Made by a program: the position numbers and the translations under genes. 64,000 nt of DNA. Origin: Aurantiochytrium sp. KH105. Lineage: Eukaryota > Sar > Bigyra > Thraustochytrida > Thraustochytriidae. Shown here piece after piece: positions 37,901 to 46,722 of this stretch. The notes below the pieces were generated by a model. It was not told the origin of the DNA and made no database searches. It was given only the letters and a program-made list of their open reading frames with translations. The stretch covers positions 124,001-188,000 of the forward strand of contig BGKB01000074.1 of assembly GCA_003116975.1 (NCBI GenBank). Direction: 5' to 3'. How positions within the stretch are numbered: position 1 is the stretch's first letter; each line of letters begins with the position of its first letter.

Positions 37901-39566
37901 TCTTGGCGGGCGTAGAGGCTGGTCGAGCAGGCGTGCTGGGCTCGAGCTGTGGCGAAGTTGACGCGGGTGACACCTTGCCAGCAGCACCCTTGGCGCGATC
38001 AGCCCACGAAGCGGCCTCGAAATTGGTCGTGCTCTTGCTCTTTCGTGGCGCAGACGCACTCGGGACGGACGCAACATCTGGCGTCTCAGCCTTGGGCGCA
38101 GCCTCTTTCTCTCCCGAGGCATTAGTCTCCTTGGCGGATGACACGGTAGCGTCTGCACCAATTTCAGCCTTAAGAGAGGCCGCGGGGGCGACGGAAGATA
38201 CACTAGCAACAGAGGAGGCATCGAAAGATCCACGCGAGACAAAAGAGGCCGCCCGCATGCGCGCATACTCGTTCATGAGAGCGTGGCCATGATGAAGAGT
38301 GATGAGCAGATCCAGATCACTCTGCCCCGGGAGCCAAAGCCCAGTGGCAAAGGAGCCATAGATTTGCACTACCGCGCTTGCATAAATGTTGCGGACGACT
38401 TCGCCGACACGACGCCAGATCATGGTGGCATCGTCGCCGGAATAAGCGGACATATCATACTCATGGTTCTCGGGGTCATTGGGCATGGCTCGTTGGCGGA
38501 CATTGAGCGCCTTGATGACGTTATCCAGAAAGCCATCAATACAAATATTAATGACGTTCAGGCATGGGCTGGAAGCGGACGAATCGTTTTCCTCGACAAC
38601 AATAGATAGCGATTTGCGGGGTCGCTGGTTCGAAGCCGCGTCAGCGCCCTCATCGTGAGCCATCGCATTCACATTATCGTGCTCGCTATTGTTGTTGTTG
38701 CCCTTGCTGGGTCCGGGCATCTCGTTGGGTGTCGTGCTTGAGTCGGCAACACTAAGTTGTTGCACAGCGTTTTCAAGTCTGCGCAGCGCCGCGCTCCCTG
38801 TGTCCGATGGAGCCGTCCCCGTTGAGAAGCCGGAAGCGTAGCCAGACTCCTCATTTGTATGCATGGACGAGACGCTACTCGCCTCGCTATGGCGTCCGAT
38901 TTCCGACTGCGCGCAGTCATCGGGAAAAAGAGCGGTCATGACAACTTTGTTTGTGGCATCGCCTGCATGCTGCTGTGAGACGTGCGACGACACAGAAGAT
39001 GGTGAATGCTTGGTAGAAGTGCGAGGGACTCTCTTTTTCTGGGTGCGTCCACGAGGTCCTGCACGACTTTTCATGACTGGTGTTCGACATGCACGGAGCG
39101 CCTCCACTGTTTCTTGCGAGAGAGGGATGCAACGATTTTCGTCCCAGATCTCGTCTTGCGAGACACTCGAGTATAAAAGAGACTGAAATACATCTCGTGC
39201 GATGGGGGCGCACCTGCGCACGCGACGAATGCGAATCTGCGCTATCAATGGGGTCTCTTCGGGAGCAGAAGTGGTGCACTCTGTCGCAGCCACGGCGCTT
39301 GGCATCTTGACGAGGTGCTCGATCTCGCGGCGACCTTCTGAGGCAGCCTCGAATCCCGTATGCAGCTCCTCTAGCTCGGTGTCGAGAATGAAAACGGCTG
39401 TTCCGGGTCGTACTGACTTTACGATCTCAAGATTCTCTTTCGTTGCACCGAGAAGCATTCGGTCCTCGGTGGACTCGAGTGTCGCTGCGTTGCATTTGAA
39501 TAGGATGCCAACGGGCGTGTTGGCATCAGTGTGCGCCATTGAATCGTGTGACGAGGAGCTCGCCAT
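34998..39566 (-). CDS. DCD domain - Trf4-type noncanonical poly(A) polymerase - RRM fusion
   Basis: 1522 residues in one exon. (1) Residues about 17-135 look like a DCD domain: GILFKCNAATLESTEDRMLL, EIVKSVRPGTAVFILD, LHTGFEAASEG, and a late PLIAQIRIRRVRRCAPIARDVF. (2) Residues about 340-800 plus 1015-1135 are a Trf4/PAPD5-like nucleotidyltransferase: YGSFATGLWLPGQSDLDLLI (403-422; metal ligands D417 and D419), the third acidic residue in IPVDISF (D728), the central domain RPLVLILKRLLREYDLHDVY with GGLGSYSLTTLVVFFL, and the PAP-associated LCVRDPVRR. About 300 residues of low complexity, with a glutamine run, split the catalytic part, and another 200 with an Asn run split the central domain. 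(3) Residues about 1425-1500 form an RRM (CTIVARNIPYEASADDFAEL; GSLYITYVTEREARRAM). Expected: adds A tails to nuclear RNAs for decay or processing, with RNA binding built in. The catalytic triad is intact. ATG at 39566 places the DCD at the true N-terminus. Confidence 0.85.
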   Translation of the reverse strand: MASSSSHDSMAHTDANTPVGILFKCNAATLESTEDRMLLGATKENLEIVKSVRPGTAVFILDTELEELHTGFEAASEGRREIEHLVKMPSAVAATECTTSAPEETPLIAQIRIRRVRRCAPIARDVFQSLLYSSVSQDEIWDENRCIPLSQETVEALRACRTPVMKSRAGPRGRTQKKRVPRTSTKHSPSSVSSHVSQQHAGDATNKVVMTALFPDDCAQSEIGRHSEASSVSSMHTNEESGYASGFSTGTAPSDTGSAALRRLENAVQQLSVADSSTTPNEMPGPSKGNNNNSEHDNVNAMAHDEGADAASNQRPRKSLSIVVEENDSSASSPCLNVINICIDGFLDNVIKALNVRQRAMPNDPENHEYDMSAYSGDDATMIWRRVGEVVRNIYASAVVQIYGSFATGLWLPGQSDLDLLITLHHGHALMNEYARMRAASFVSRGSFDASSVASVSSVAPAASLKAEIGADATVSSAKETNASGEKEAAPKAETPDVASVPSASAPRKSKSTTNFEAASWADRAKGAAGKVSPASTSPQLEPSTPARPASTPAKTSADQTVGQLTAQRSLGQAEQQQQQHKATMASGHPPRHPRTSSLKASETQTVPQATAHAQVQTQSQPPKQQQQQQQQQNGGFPSMPQNMYPMPQERMYGFPPPFLPFADPTVDMSLDRGQLLTYMCAVHSALKAQPWCKSIKLIKSSSMPVIKMKAVNMLSNGAASGPEIPVDISFRTSDHYGLQARDFVLQLTDELSGVLRPLVLILKRLLREYDLHDVYKGGLGSYSLTTLVVFFLLRVGFVISGEMPRMNPMLPPPRMAAPHPSTAAPASGVTPIGGSAPSTPAATANSHQQQQQQPSSFSQMSTSERQAGSPASAGPPSTIPSPSLMGSPLQQPMSAPATPRSRFPMVELDNLPPLYKPEDLEQRQQRRQRRHRNNRKYSVGSAASRASTISSNTSSTGLNHLTASNNNNNNNNNDEVSLHDFHDEDSQGDLDSNAASDDDRTTVGDEATAASSDAEILLKAAQVVECATRESRKWLREYIQNDCRGTVNVGVLLMGFLQMFSRPSRGGLDLEQLELSILRRGSIRVQRRRRDSDGLLQQLSPLCVRDPVRRSHCLGSGSFNMYMVQQRFGQLHELLMHRPNQLSDLLAIEVHPSASQAPSPDAGPMPGMPPGGMGAHGFGPMAVPPYGGISGFVPFIPVGFNNSQMMSLPMHLVSPLGYMQPGTPTFATGTDQSKSASAGATSSDEQGKEASAKSAATSESSNQESQARTSATSSPELSPSAAQQQFMQGLSPRPMGFPMPMPFGGYPGMSAPAGYGYPGYPQVSPAGSSQGEGHTFSEAQSQGQQKQQQQQKGAAGKKERGTQASQAQHHATQTMAPQVKGTQTYPPMAPSWMDQRNMVMWPAHPGFSGDIPQSPAINRVPEEGCTIVARNIPYEASADDFAELEEKFRSHGEVLYATQSAARGSLYITYVTEREARRAMSKLQGHQILDREIRIKFYRDLVNEQSFFPRSFYQHRQPFSS

Positions 39567-40951
39567 TCTCGGCGCTCGTTTCGCTTGCTTGCTTGCTTTG
39601 CTTTGCTTATGAACCGCCCTTTTTTCTTTTCTTTTCTTTCCTTTTCTTTTTTCCTTCTCGGTTGCTACTACTCTCCCGCCTGGCTCCCTGCCTGGCTCCC
39701 TGCGTGCTTGTCTGACTGCCTGGCTGCCTGGCTGCGTACGAGTCTGCCTGTCTTTCTGTCTGCGTGTGGTGGTGCTAGTCCGCCTCTTGCTATCTCACTC
39801 GTGCGCGACGGGGCGTGGCGCCACGGCCTAGGGCGTCGTCGTAGATGTGGTCGACGTCCACCTCAAGAGCGGGCGCGACGGCTTTTCTCTTGGCCGTCGC
39901 CTTTCGACTCCCTTCGCCTTGCTTTCGACGTCAGCAAGCGTGCGGTCTAGCCCGCACGTCCTCCGACCGCGAGCGCGAGTGTACGTATACTCGCGAGCTC
40001 GCGCGAGCTATTCGCGTTGCTTTGTCGCTTTGCTCTGCACGCAAACAACCAAGCAAGCCAGCAACAAGTTCTGCGGAGCTAGCTGCCTCTGCCCAGCTGT
40101 CTGCCTTCCTGCGCGGTGTGCGCGAGCTTGCGCGCGACGGCGCCGCTCTCGCCTCGCAAGTGGCAAGGGGCCGGGGCGCGACGGTCGCTGCTGCCGCACA
40201 GAGGAGCGAGGCCGTTCGCGCTTGCTAGCTTTGCTTGCTTGCCTTGGGTGCGCTCGCAAAGCTTCCCGCTGCGCCGCGCCGCGCTCGGCTCCGCGTAGAG
40301 CGTCCGCGGGCCTGGCTGGCGTCCCGGGGCGGGCGAGCGAAGCGGAGCGAGGCGGTCGCGCGCGCGCGAGAGGTGCCGGCACGAGGAGCGAAGCGGAGTC
40401 TGCGCCCAAGAGCCGGGCTCTGGGGTCTGTCTTCACTCGCCGCAGATGACGCCGCCGTGCTCGATCTCTCCCTCCGCGCACCGACGAGGCCGGAACCTGT
40501 CGCGGCGCGCCGGGAGCCTCGGCCGTGCTGCTGCTGCTGCTGCTGCTGCTGCCGCTGCTGCCGCGGCGGCGAGCCCGTCGCGGTCCGCCTCGAGCGGGGT
40601 CGCGCGCTTCTGCGGCGGGCGGACGAGTTGAGCTCGAGCTCGCGTCGCTTTTTCAAAACCCGATTCGCGAGCCGCGGGATCTCGCGGCCGGCCGCTCGAG
40701 CTCCGCGCGCGCCGGGGCGGGGTTTATGCCGCGCACGCCCCTGGTCCACGCGCCGCCGCGCTCTCCCGCGGTCTGCCTTCGCGCGCGCCGGCCCGGGCTC
40801 CCTCGCTCGCTCGCTTTCTTTCGAGGTTCTGGGCCTCCGCGGGGGTCTGTCTCCCTGACCTCCCACCCCGCTCGCTCGCTCGCTCGCTCGCTTGATTTCG
40901 CGCGCGCGCGCCGCTCGCGCTCGAGAGCCGCGTCCGTCCGCGTGCGCGCTC

Positions 40952-40982
<31 letters not shown>

Positions 40983-42075
40983 GAGGTCGCCGGCGAGGAC
41001 TCGGCCTGGGTCTCCGCCGCTGCGCAAAGAGAAGCGTGAATGCGGAGACACAGGGCGGCCCTGGACAGACTTTTGCCCCGCGTCCGCGCGAGCCGGGGCC
41101 CGCCCCGCCGCTTTTGCCCGCGCTCTGCGCACTGCACGCGCCGGCGCGTGCGCACGCACGGCGCGGAGGAGGCGATGCCCGCGACGGCCCCGCCTCGGCG
41201 ATCGATCAGCCTGCCGCTCGAGCTGCGCCTGATGCGCGCGGCGCGGAGGAAGGCAGCCCCTGCCAGCCTGCCAGCCCGCCAGCCAGCGCGAGGCGGTCGC
41301 GATCGCGGTCGCGGTCTGCCACAGTTTGTTTGCTGGCTGTCTAGGGCCGAGCCCGCGACCGACCAACGAAGCGAACCTTGCCGGAGCGTCCTTTTTGGCT
41401 CGCGGTGACGAAGCTGCAGCTGCAGCCGCAGGCATGCTGGCACGATGGTGGCAGCAGTGGCAGTGACAGTGGCAGTGGCAGTGGCAGTGGCAGGTCACCG
41501 CTGCATCGTCATTCGCAACCAATGGAGTTTATCACGGTCAGGGTTTTTAGTAGAGGCGCCGGTAGTAAGGCTATGACAGCGCCAGCGAATCCGGCGGAGG
41601 CGAGAAAAAATTGGATCGCGGGGCAAGGACAATGCGCTCGGACAGCCAGCTGCACTGGCGCCAGCTGCAGCTGCAGCTGCAACTTGCTAGGGAGCCCGCC
41701 AGGTGTAGGAGGAAATGTGCACGGACGGATCGGATTGGATTGTGGACACAACTCGCACTTCACGGAAGGAATGGGGTGTAAGGTCGATCGGCGGTCGATA
41801 CCAAGCATACACACAGAATATAGGGAAGAAGGGAGCAAACGCGGGGTGCAAAGCAAATGGACACGTCGCGCGAAGGAGCGCGGAGCACACATGCGGCGAC
41901 CTCATACGCGTGCACTTATGTTTCCCCATGATTGATAAAACTCTCAATAGCCTACTAGTAGGCCTACTACTTTGCTTATGGCTAGCTAGCTAGCTGGTCG
42001 ATTATTATTACTCTACGTAGGCCTAGAAGAAACAGGGTCCTCTTTGTAACTAGCCAGTGAGCCAGCTAGAGTTAC

Positions 42076-42164
<89 letters not shown>

Positions 42165-42262
42165 GCGAGCAAGCCACAGCCTGCGGCAGCGAGCTGCAGC
42201 GAGCAACACCAGCCAAAAAGAATGAAGAATCGATCATCAACGCACAGAGAAATTATTTTCGA
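39567..42262. other. 2.7-kb gene-free GC-rich region with microsatellites
   Basis: Upstream of the poly(A) polymerase gene and downstream of the cysteine-rich gene, both on the reverse strand. 39600-41400 is extremely GC-rich; its many frames of up to 290 codons on both strands are Arg/Ala/Ser-rich and overlap each other in all phases, so none is supported. Tracts seen: CTG triplets (about 40526-40560), CCG triplets (40958-40983) and a GGCAGT hexamer run (41446-41494). 41500-42060 has ordinary composition and no gene features. The length is unusual here, where spacers are mostly under 1.5 kb. Confidence 0.45.
42076..42165. repeat. (GCAA)n tetranucleotide microsatellite
   Basis: About 21 consecutive AAGC/GCAA units with one late interruption (GGCG), 100 bp downstream of the stop of the cysteine-rich gene. 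The longest simple repeat in the window. Confidence 0.95.
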
Positions 42263-43195
42263 TTAACAGCAATTTCCTCCAACGCAACAATTTCCACAAC
42301 CTGTGCAGCAGTCTCCACAACCTTCGCAACAGTTTACACAACCTCCGCAGCAGTCACAGTCGCCATCGTTCCCGCTGGATCCAACGCCAACCTGCGCCTG
42401 CCCACCTCGTACGGCGGCATCGATAGTACTACCACCACCACCACCACCACCACCATCTCCACCACATTCACAGATGGCACACCTAATGCAGCAAACGCAA
42501 GTCCCCAAGCAGCAAACGCAAGTCGCCTGACAGCATTGACCGGTCTCGTTGCAGCAATGTTCGGTGCCAGTGCAGCAAGCTTCGCCGCAGTCAGCATGCT
42601 CGTCAACATCACATGCAACTTGGCAGCATCCGGTAAAGCAGCATTCGGTCATAGTGCCTGACAGGATGCAGCAAGTTGAAGTGCACACGAAACAAAACCC
42701 GGGAAGCACATCGCAGAAATTAACGGTGGCTAGTTCGCAGCCTCCCATGTTATCCAGACAACATACTTCCGTGCCAGAGCAGCAAGTTGCCCATTCTTCG
42801 GTACAGGTATCAAACCAGTTGCCGTCGCTGCCAAGATTGTGACAAAAGGAAATCGCCCCCGCGCATAGCACAGCAACAAAGCCTTTACAGCAGCAGCACC
42901 AGTCATCGCAATTGTCTGAGCAACAATTGTGGCAGCAATCGTTATTGTTGTCAGGCCCTCCACCAGGTCCACCGCCGGCGAAAGCGACAGTCGCTTCTCT
43001 TGACATATCATTGTGCGCCTTCACACCAGCTTCCAATACGTCCGTCGATTGCGGGAGACCACTGAACTCTGCAATGATCTCGCCTCTTACCTCGCCTGCG
43101 ATCTCTTCCGCGATGGTCTTTCCGGGCGACTTTTTCCTGGCCTTGGCGACGAGAAGGTCTGCGAAGGAAAGAATACACTCGACAACCGCGGCCAT
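42263..43195 (-). CDS. Hypercysteine protein, C-terminal part of a CH-domain gene
   Basis: 310 residues from ATG 43195. Residues 1-20 (MAAVVECILSFADLLVAKAR) match the last helix of a calponin-homology domain whose first part lies directly upstream in the same frame (separate entry). After a linker, residues about 85-310 contain 57 cysteines by my count, mostly as CC pairs: DWCCCCKGF, then units like CCSGTEVCC, CCTGTEHCC, CCQATCVCC, a glycine run (about residues 250-258) and a dense tail CDCCGGCVNCCEGCGDCC. Such spacing suggests metal-thiolate clusters, as in metallothioneins, or a disulphide-rich structure; no signal peptide is visible, which favours cytosolic metal binding (inference). I know no family with this pattern. 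The frame is intact over its whole length with codon use like its neighbours. Confidence 0.7.
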   Translation of the reverse strand: MAAVVECILSFADLLVAKARKKSPGKTIAEEIAGEVRGEIIAEFSGLPQSTDVLEAGVKAHNDMSREATVAFAGGGPGGGPDNNNDCCHNCCSDNCDDWCCCCKGFVAVLCAGAISFCHNLGSDGNWFDTCTEEWATCCSGTEVCCLDNMGGCELATVNFCDVLPGFCFVCTSTCCILSGTMTECCFTGCCQVACDVDEHADCGEACCTGTEHCCNETGQCCQATCVCCLGTCVCCIRCAICECGGDGGGGGGGGSTIDAAVRGGQAQVGVGSSGNDGDCDCCGGCVNCCEGCGDCCTGCGNCCVGGNCC

Positions 43196-43629
43196 ATTGG
43201 TGCCTTCATAAAGGTCCGAAGGCTCGAATGTTTTTTCGTTGTCGAGGCCATTTGCGGTCGCGACTCGAAGGAAGGCATAAATATTTCAGAAGGCGCCGAC
43301 ACGGGTCCCACTTTTGTTCAAGGCCTGCTGCGGTACAAAAATTCTACAAAGGAGCGTTCCATCTTTAAGAATTTCGTGCAGCGCCGTGGGATTGGGTCGC
43401 GTGTCAAGGCCAAGAAGTCGCCTCACCTTGCGCTCTGCGTCTGGGTTTGGGGCGTTTTGCATTTTGGCCAAGGAATGTGGCTTTTCTCCGTAAGACCTTT
43501 GCTAGCAGCCTCCTTGACAGTCCCAGCGTCCTTGGCAGGCCCCGGCCTTTTGCGTAGTACAAGTCTCTTTGCAAGTGGTCTCTCGGCTGCTGCACGCGCG
43601 CGCGTACTCCGCACTCTTGTCGTCCTCAT
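43196..43629 (-). pseudogene. Upstream CH (calponin/transgelin-like) domain, frame interrupted
   Basis: Directly upstream of and in frame with the cysteine-rich protein. The reading runs SYGEKPHSLAKMQN, AERKVRRLLGLDTRPNPTAL, HEILKDGTLLCRIFVPQQAL, a TGA at 43286-43288, then NIYAFLRVATANGLDNEKTF, EPSDLYEGTN and on into MAAVVECIL. This is the transgelin/SM22 order (SYGL..., LKDGxxLCxL, ENIxxFLxA, DLxExKN). The TGA sits where ENI is expected and no GT-AG intron can remove it without losing conserved helix. Further upstream (43480-43629) another frame reads GTVKEAASKGLTEKSHIPWP, so a second frame change or an intron is needed near 43470. Options: sequencing errors, a decaying gene, or translation of the tail from ATG 43195 alone. 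Confidence 0.6.
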
Positions 43630-44855
43630 TCAAAGTTGGGCCGCCGTCTGAGGACGTTGCAGCGTGCGTGCGTGCGAGCGAGATACCTCGGCGCTCGCGG
43701 CGTCCACCTTTTTGCAGCGTGTCCTCCTTCTTCGAGCTACTACTCGTGGCACGATTCGGGGCCTTGCCTGGCTTGCGTCGATTCGAGGTTTGCTCACTTG
43801 ACGAAGACCATCCCAGCCACGGACCAAAACCTCCCGTACACTCTTCAAATTGCTAGCCTTTTTTGTTTTCCGGGGGTGTGCACAACACGTTCTCGCTACA
43901 TTATAGTTTCCGGTAGTTGAGCTTAGCCCAGCCAGTTCTCGGCGCAACGGGTTCTTTGCTTCACTGCTATACGTATTTATCTCACTCCATCACTGTCAAT
44001 CGGACCCTTCGACGTCTTGCGTTGTTCAAAAGGATCGACTATAGTGTGGACGGGCAAATTGCACAACTGAAAGTCCCACGCTGATTGGAGCGAAAGTAGT
44101 AGCACTACAAAGAAAATCGTGTGTATTTTATACATACTGCCAGGACGAGCAAGACCGTGCGACCGCGCAAGACCATGCGGCCGCGCAAGAAGTTGTGCAT
44201 CATCTCTTGAACGGGTGGCCTTCGATATGTAGCGCGCGTGCCCAAACTTTCTGCGCGGAAAAAGTCTGCATTGTGCATAGGAATCCGATGCCTGCCTTCT
44301 TCCGACGGCGTATGCCCAAAGAAGCCGAGATGTTTCCTTTTGTCATAACGAGAATCGACGGCAATAGGCCATGCGATTGCTCACGCGTGACCCTTTTAGT
44401 CAAAAAGATGAGCACGTGAGAACAGAATCTGTTTGCTGTCCAATACAATGCCAGTCCATCTTGGAGAAACGAGATGAGACGCGCCATTGCACGTTAAGGA
44501 GACGTGCCTGTAGATTAGCTTCAAGCAAAGACATTGGCGTGTGAACAAGTCTTTCAGAACTTGCAAAGCAGAGACGAGTGGAACTGTGTCGTCCAAATGC
44601 AATCCAGCACGAGCAGCGCCAGTGCTCAGCAAAGAGAATCTTCGCAACGGAAAAAAGCCCCTAGCAATTCTCGGGGTTGTCATTGCCCTCTGCAAGGTAC
44701 TGCAAGTCGCGCAACTAGCCTAGCTCCACTCGGAGTTACGCTGACGCAACTCCACTCGATGTCACGCTATTTTCGATGCAGATTGCGCGAGTGACGATTC
44801 TGCGAGCGCAAGATCCTGGTCATTCATTGTGTGTGAAGAGAGAGAGGATGTGCAA
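43630..44855. other. Intergenic region
   Basis: 1.2 kb between the CH/cysteine-rich gene and PHF5A. No supported gene. The first 330 bp may contain 5' exon or UTR of the CH gene. A local duplication CGCAAGA(A/C)CATGCGGC-like is seen around 44155-44185 (GACCGCGCAAGACC then GCGGCCGCGCAAGAAG). Confidence 0.4.
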
Positions 44856-45191
44856 TCATCGCCTCGAAAAGCCATACTTTTGCTGCTCGTAAAAGTTGTC
44901 GGCGCGCGACGAGCCTAGATTGATCACTTTTGGGCAACCATCGCGATCTTTCTCCTGCAAGACGCATTCTTTACAATAGTACGCCTCGGAGGTCCCAGGG
45001 GCGTTGCAGATAATACACTTTCCTTGCATGGAGCCGTAGTTGTGCTCATCACAAACGTGCACCAGCGTGTCTGGCCTCACGAAGGAGTCACAGATCGGGC
45101 ACTGACCATCGTGCTTATCGCAGACTTTGGCCACGGCGACGCCCGCAAGCTTCCTGCATAGCACCAAGTCTGTGTGGTGCTTGGCCGACAT
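44856..45191 (-). CDS. PHF5A: PHF5A/Rds3 (SF3b subunit), zinc-knot splicing factor
   Basis: 111 residues, matching the roughly 110-residue family almost end to end: [80 protein letters not shown] and [21 protein letters not shown]5A is the small zinc-trefoil-knot subunit of the SF3b complex in the U2 snRNP and helps recognise the intron branch site. Cysteines at 12, 24, 31, 34, 47, 59, 62, 73, 76 and 86 are kept, but the positions corresponding to human Cys26 and Cys49 are His27 and His50 here; His can also bind zinc. Human Cys40 is Asp. Single exon; ATG 45191. Consistent with a genome that splices genes like the LRR pair. Confidence 0.95.
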   Translation of the reverse strand: MSAKHHTDLVLCRKLAGVAVAKVCDKHDGQCPICDSFVRPDTLVHVCDEHNYGSMQGKCIICNAPGTSEAYYCKECVLQEKDRDGCPKVINLGSSRADNFYEQQKYGFSRR

Positions 45192-46722
45192 CTAGGTTTC
45201 CCTTCCCTCCAGTCCTTTGCTCTTCGGAGGGACCTTCTCACTAGAAAATGAGAAAAAAGACGCGCGCACTACGTCCACGAGCGCAAGCGATACGCGCAGC
45301 GCTGCGCCGACAGCGCAACAATCCCTCCAGCACGGGCAGCTTGCTCCACCGCGCCCGCTTCTTTCTTCTTGCTTGTTGTTCTGCTCGATTCTGCTTCGAT
45401 TTTCTATTTCTATTTTTATTTTTATTTTTATTTTATTTTCAAACTCTCCTCTCACCGTTCCCTTTGTTCCCTATCTCGTTGTGGCGATTCTTCGGCGCAG
45501 GTTTGCACCGAAGTTCTTAAAACCCCTGTCGATCGACTCGGAGCCCGGACTCCATTTTACAGAATGAGACTCGCTGCCGCTTGCTTGCCTTGGCATTACT
45601 GGCGAGAATGTCGTGCCCTTGCAAGCTAATCGTGTCGGCCGAGGTCTCGGCGTCGCAGGCCAGGGAGGCTGCCGGCTCAAGTCATCAGCCACGGTCAGCT
45701 CGAACCAACACAAAAGAACTGCAAAAAAAGCGCCAAAAATAAAACCGCCGCGGCCGTTAGCCTAGGATATCCTCTCCCACGTCTCCGTCCCATCGCGTTC
45801 CGCGTTCTTTCTCTGTTCGTTCCCTTTTTCCCGTTCTCTTCCCGGAGGTTGGCTGGGGGCCGGCGTGGCGGCCGTTCTTCTCGAAAACCAGCGCGCACTA
45901 GCGCAAGGGCGATAGGTGACTTGTCGCTGCGTATTCCCGAGTTGTGGCGGGCGATTCGCGCACTTGCGGCGGGGCGCCAACCGCTGGCGGAGAGGCGAGG
46001 CGCAGCAAGGAAGGGGCGCGAAAGGCTGACTTGGGCGTGTGCATAAGCCACTTGCGGCGCCCGATAACCCAGTGGTGGCGGCGGTGGCAAAGGGCCACGA
46101 AAGGGCCGCAAAGGGCGCGAAAGATAGAGAAGCAAACGACCAACCACCGACAGGTACGTCGCCGCCGCCCGCCGCGCCCGTCGCCGCCGCCGTTTGCGAG
46201 GGGCGGGGAGGCGTCGGCCGCGGCCGCTCGCTGGCGCTCGCCGCTCGCCGCGCGCGCCGTTCTCGACGCCCGCGCTTCGCAGAGCGCCCGCCTCCGCCGC
46301 GAGGAGCGGGACGGGAGCGCGCAGGCATGGCTTCGCCGGCGCCATGCTTCTTTCCTTCTTTTCCGCATTCATCCAGCCGGGCGCGGCATGGCGAACACCG
46401 CTCGCTCGCTCGCCGATTGACGGCCTCGCGCGCCGCGCCGATGGTCGCCTCCTGGCTCCCTGGCCGCGGTCCCTCCCCCCCCCTCCTCGCTCTCTCGTCG
46501 CAGCCGCCTGCGCGAGGGCGCGGAGCTGCCGCCGAAGGCGAGAGAGTGGGCCGGCGAGAGCCAACCGGCGAACGAACGCGGCTACGAAGGACGCGCAGCC
46601 GCACGCTTTCGAGGAGAAGGCACCGCTGACTGACGAGATTTTTACCTTTGGACAACCACGCGCAGCATACAAGCGAGGCACCAGCGACGACTCAGCACGC
46701 TAGCCTTTTTCTGGACGCAAAA
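45192..46722. promoter_or_regulatory. Upstream region of Ran and of PHF5A
   Basis: Divergent 1.5-kb region. A TTTTA pentamer run (about 45408-45440) lies near PHF5A. From 45840 to 46650 it is extremely GC-rich and holds the 21-22 bp motif array. Arg-rich frames on both strands (up to 328 codons) are not supported as genes. Confidence 0.55.
45915..46095 (+). repeat. 21-22 bp periodic array, Ran upstream region
   Basis: ACTTG or AGTTG/AGTGG words start at 45919, 45940, 45962 and again at 46029, 46050, 46071; the 67-bp jump in the middle is about three periods. Typical units: GTGACTTGTCGCTGCGTATT, CCGAGTTGTGGCGGGCGATT, GCACTTGCGGCGGGGCG and CCACTTGCGGCGCCCGATAA. Same motif and period as at 27.58 kb upstream of CEP44, about 18 kb away, in the same orientation relative to the downstream gene. 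Confidence 0.72.

Noticed and set aside
39847-41522. Several 200-290 codon frames in the 2.7-kb spacer
   Set aside because: All are Arg/Ser/Ala-rich, lie in all phases on both strands, and follow GC content and triplet repeats.
45695-46681. Reverse-strand frame of 328 codons upstream of Ran
   Set aside because: Arg/Pro/Ala-rich, overlapped by two other frames, and includes the 22-bp array; no domain seen.
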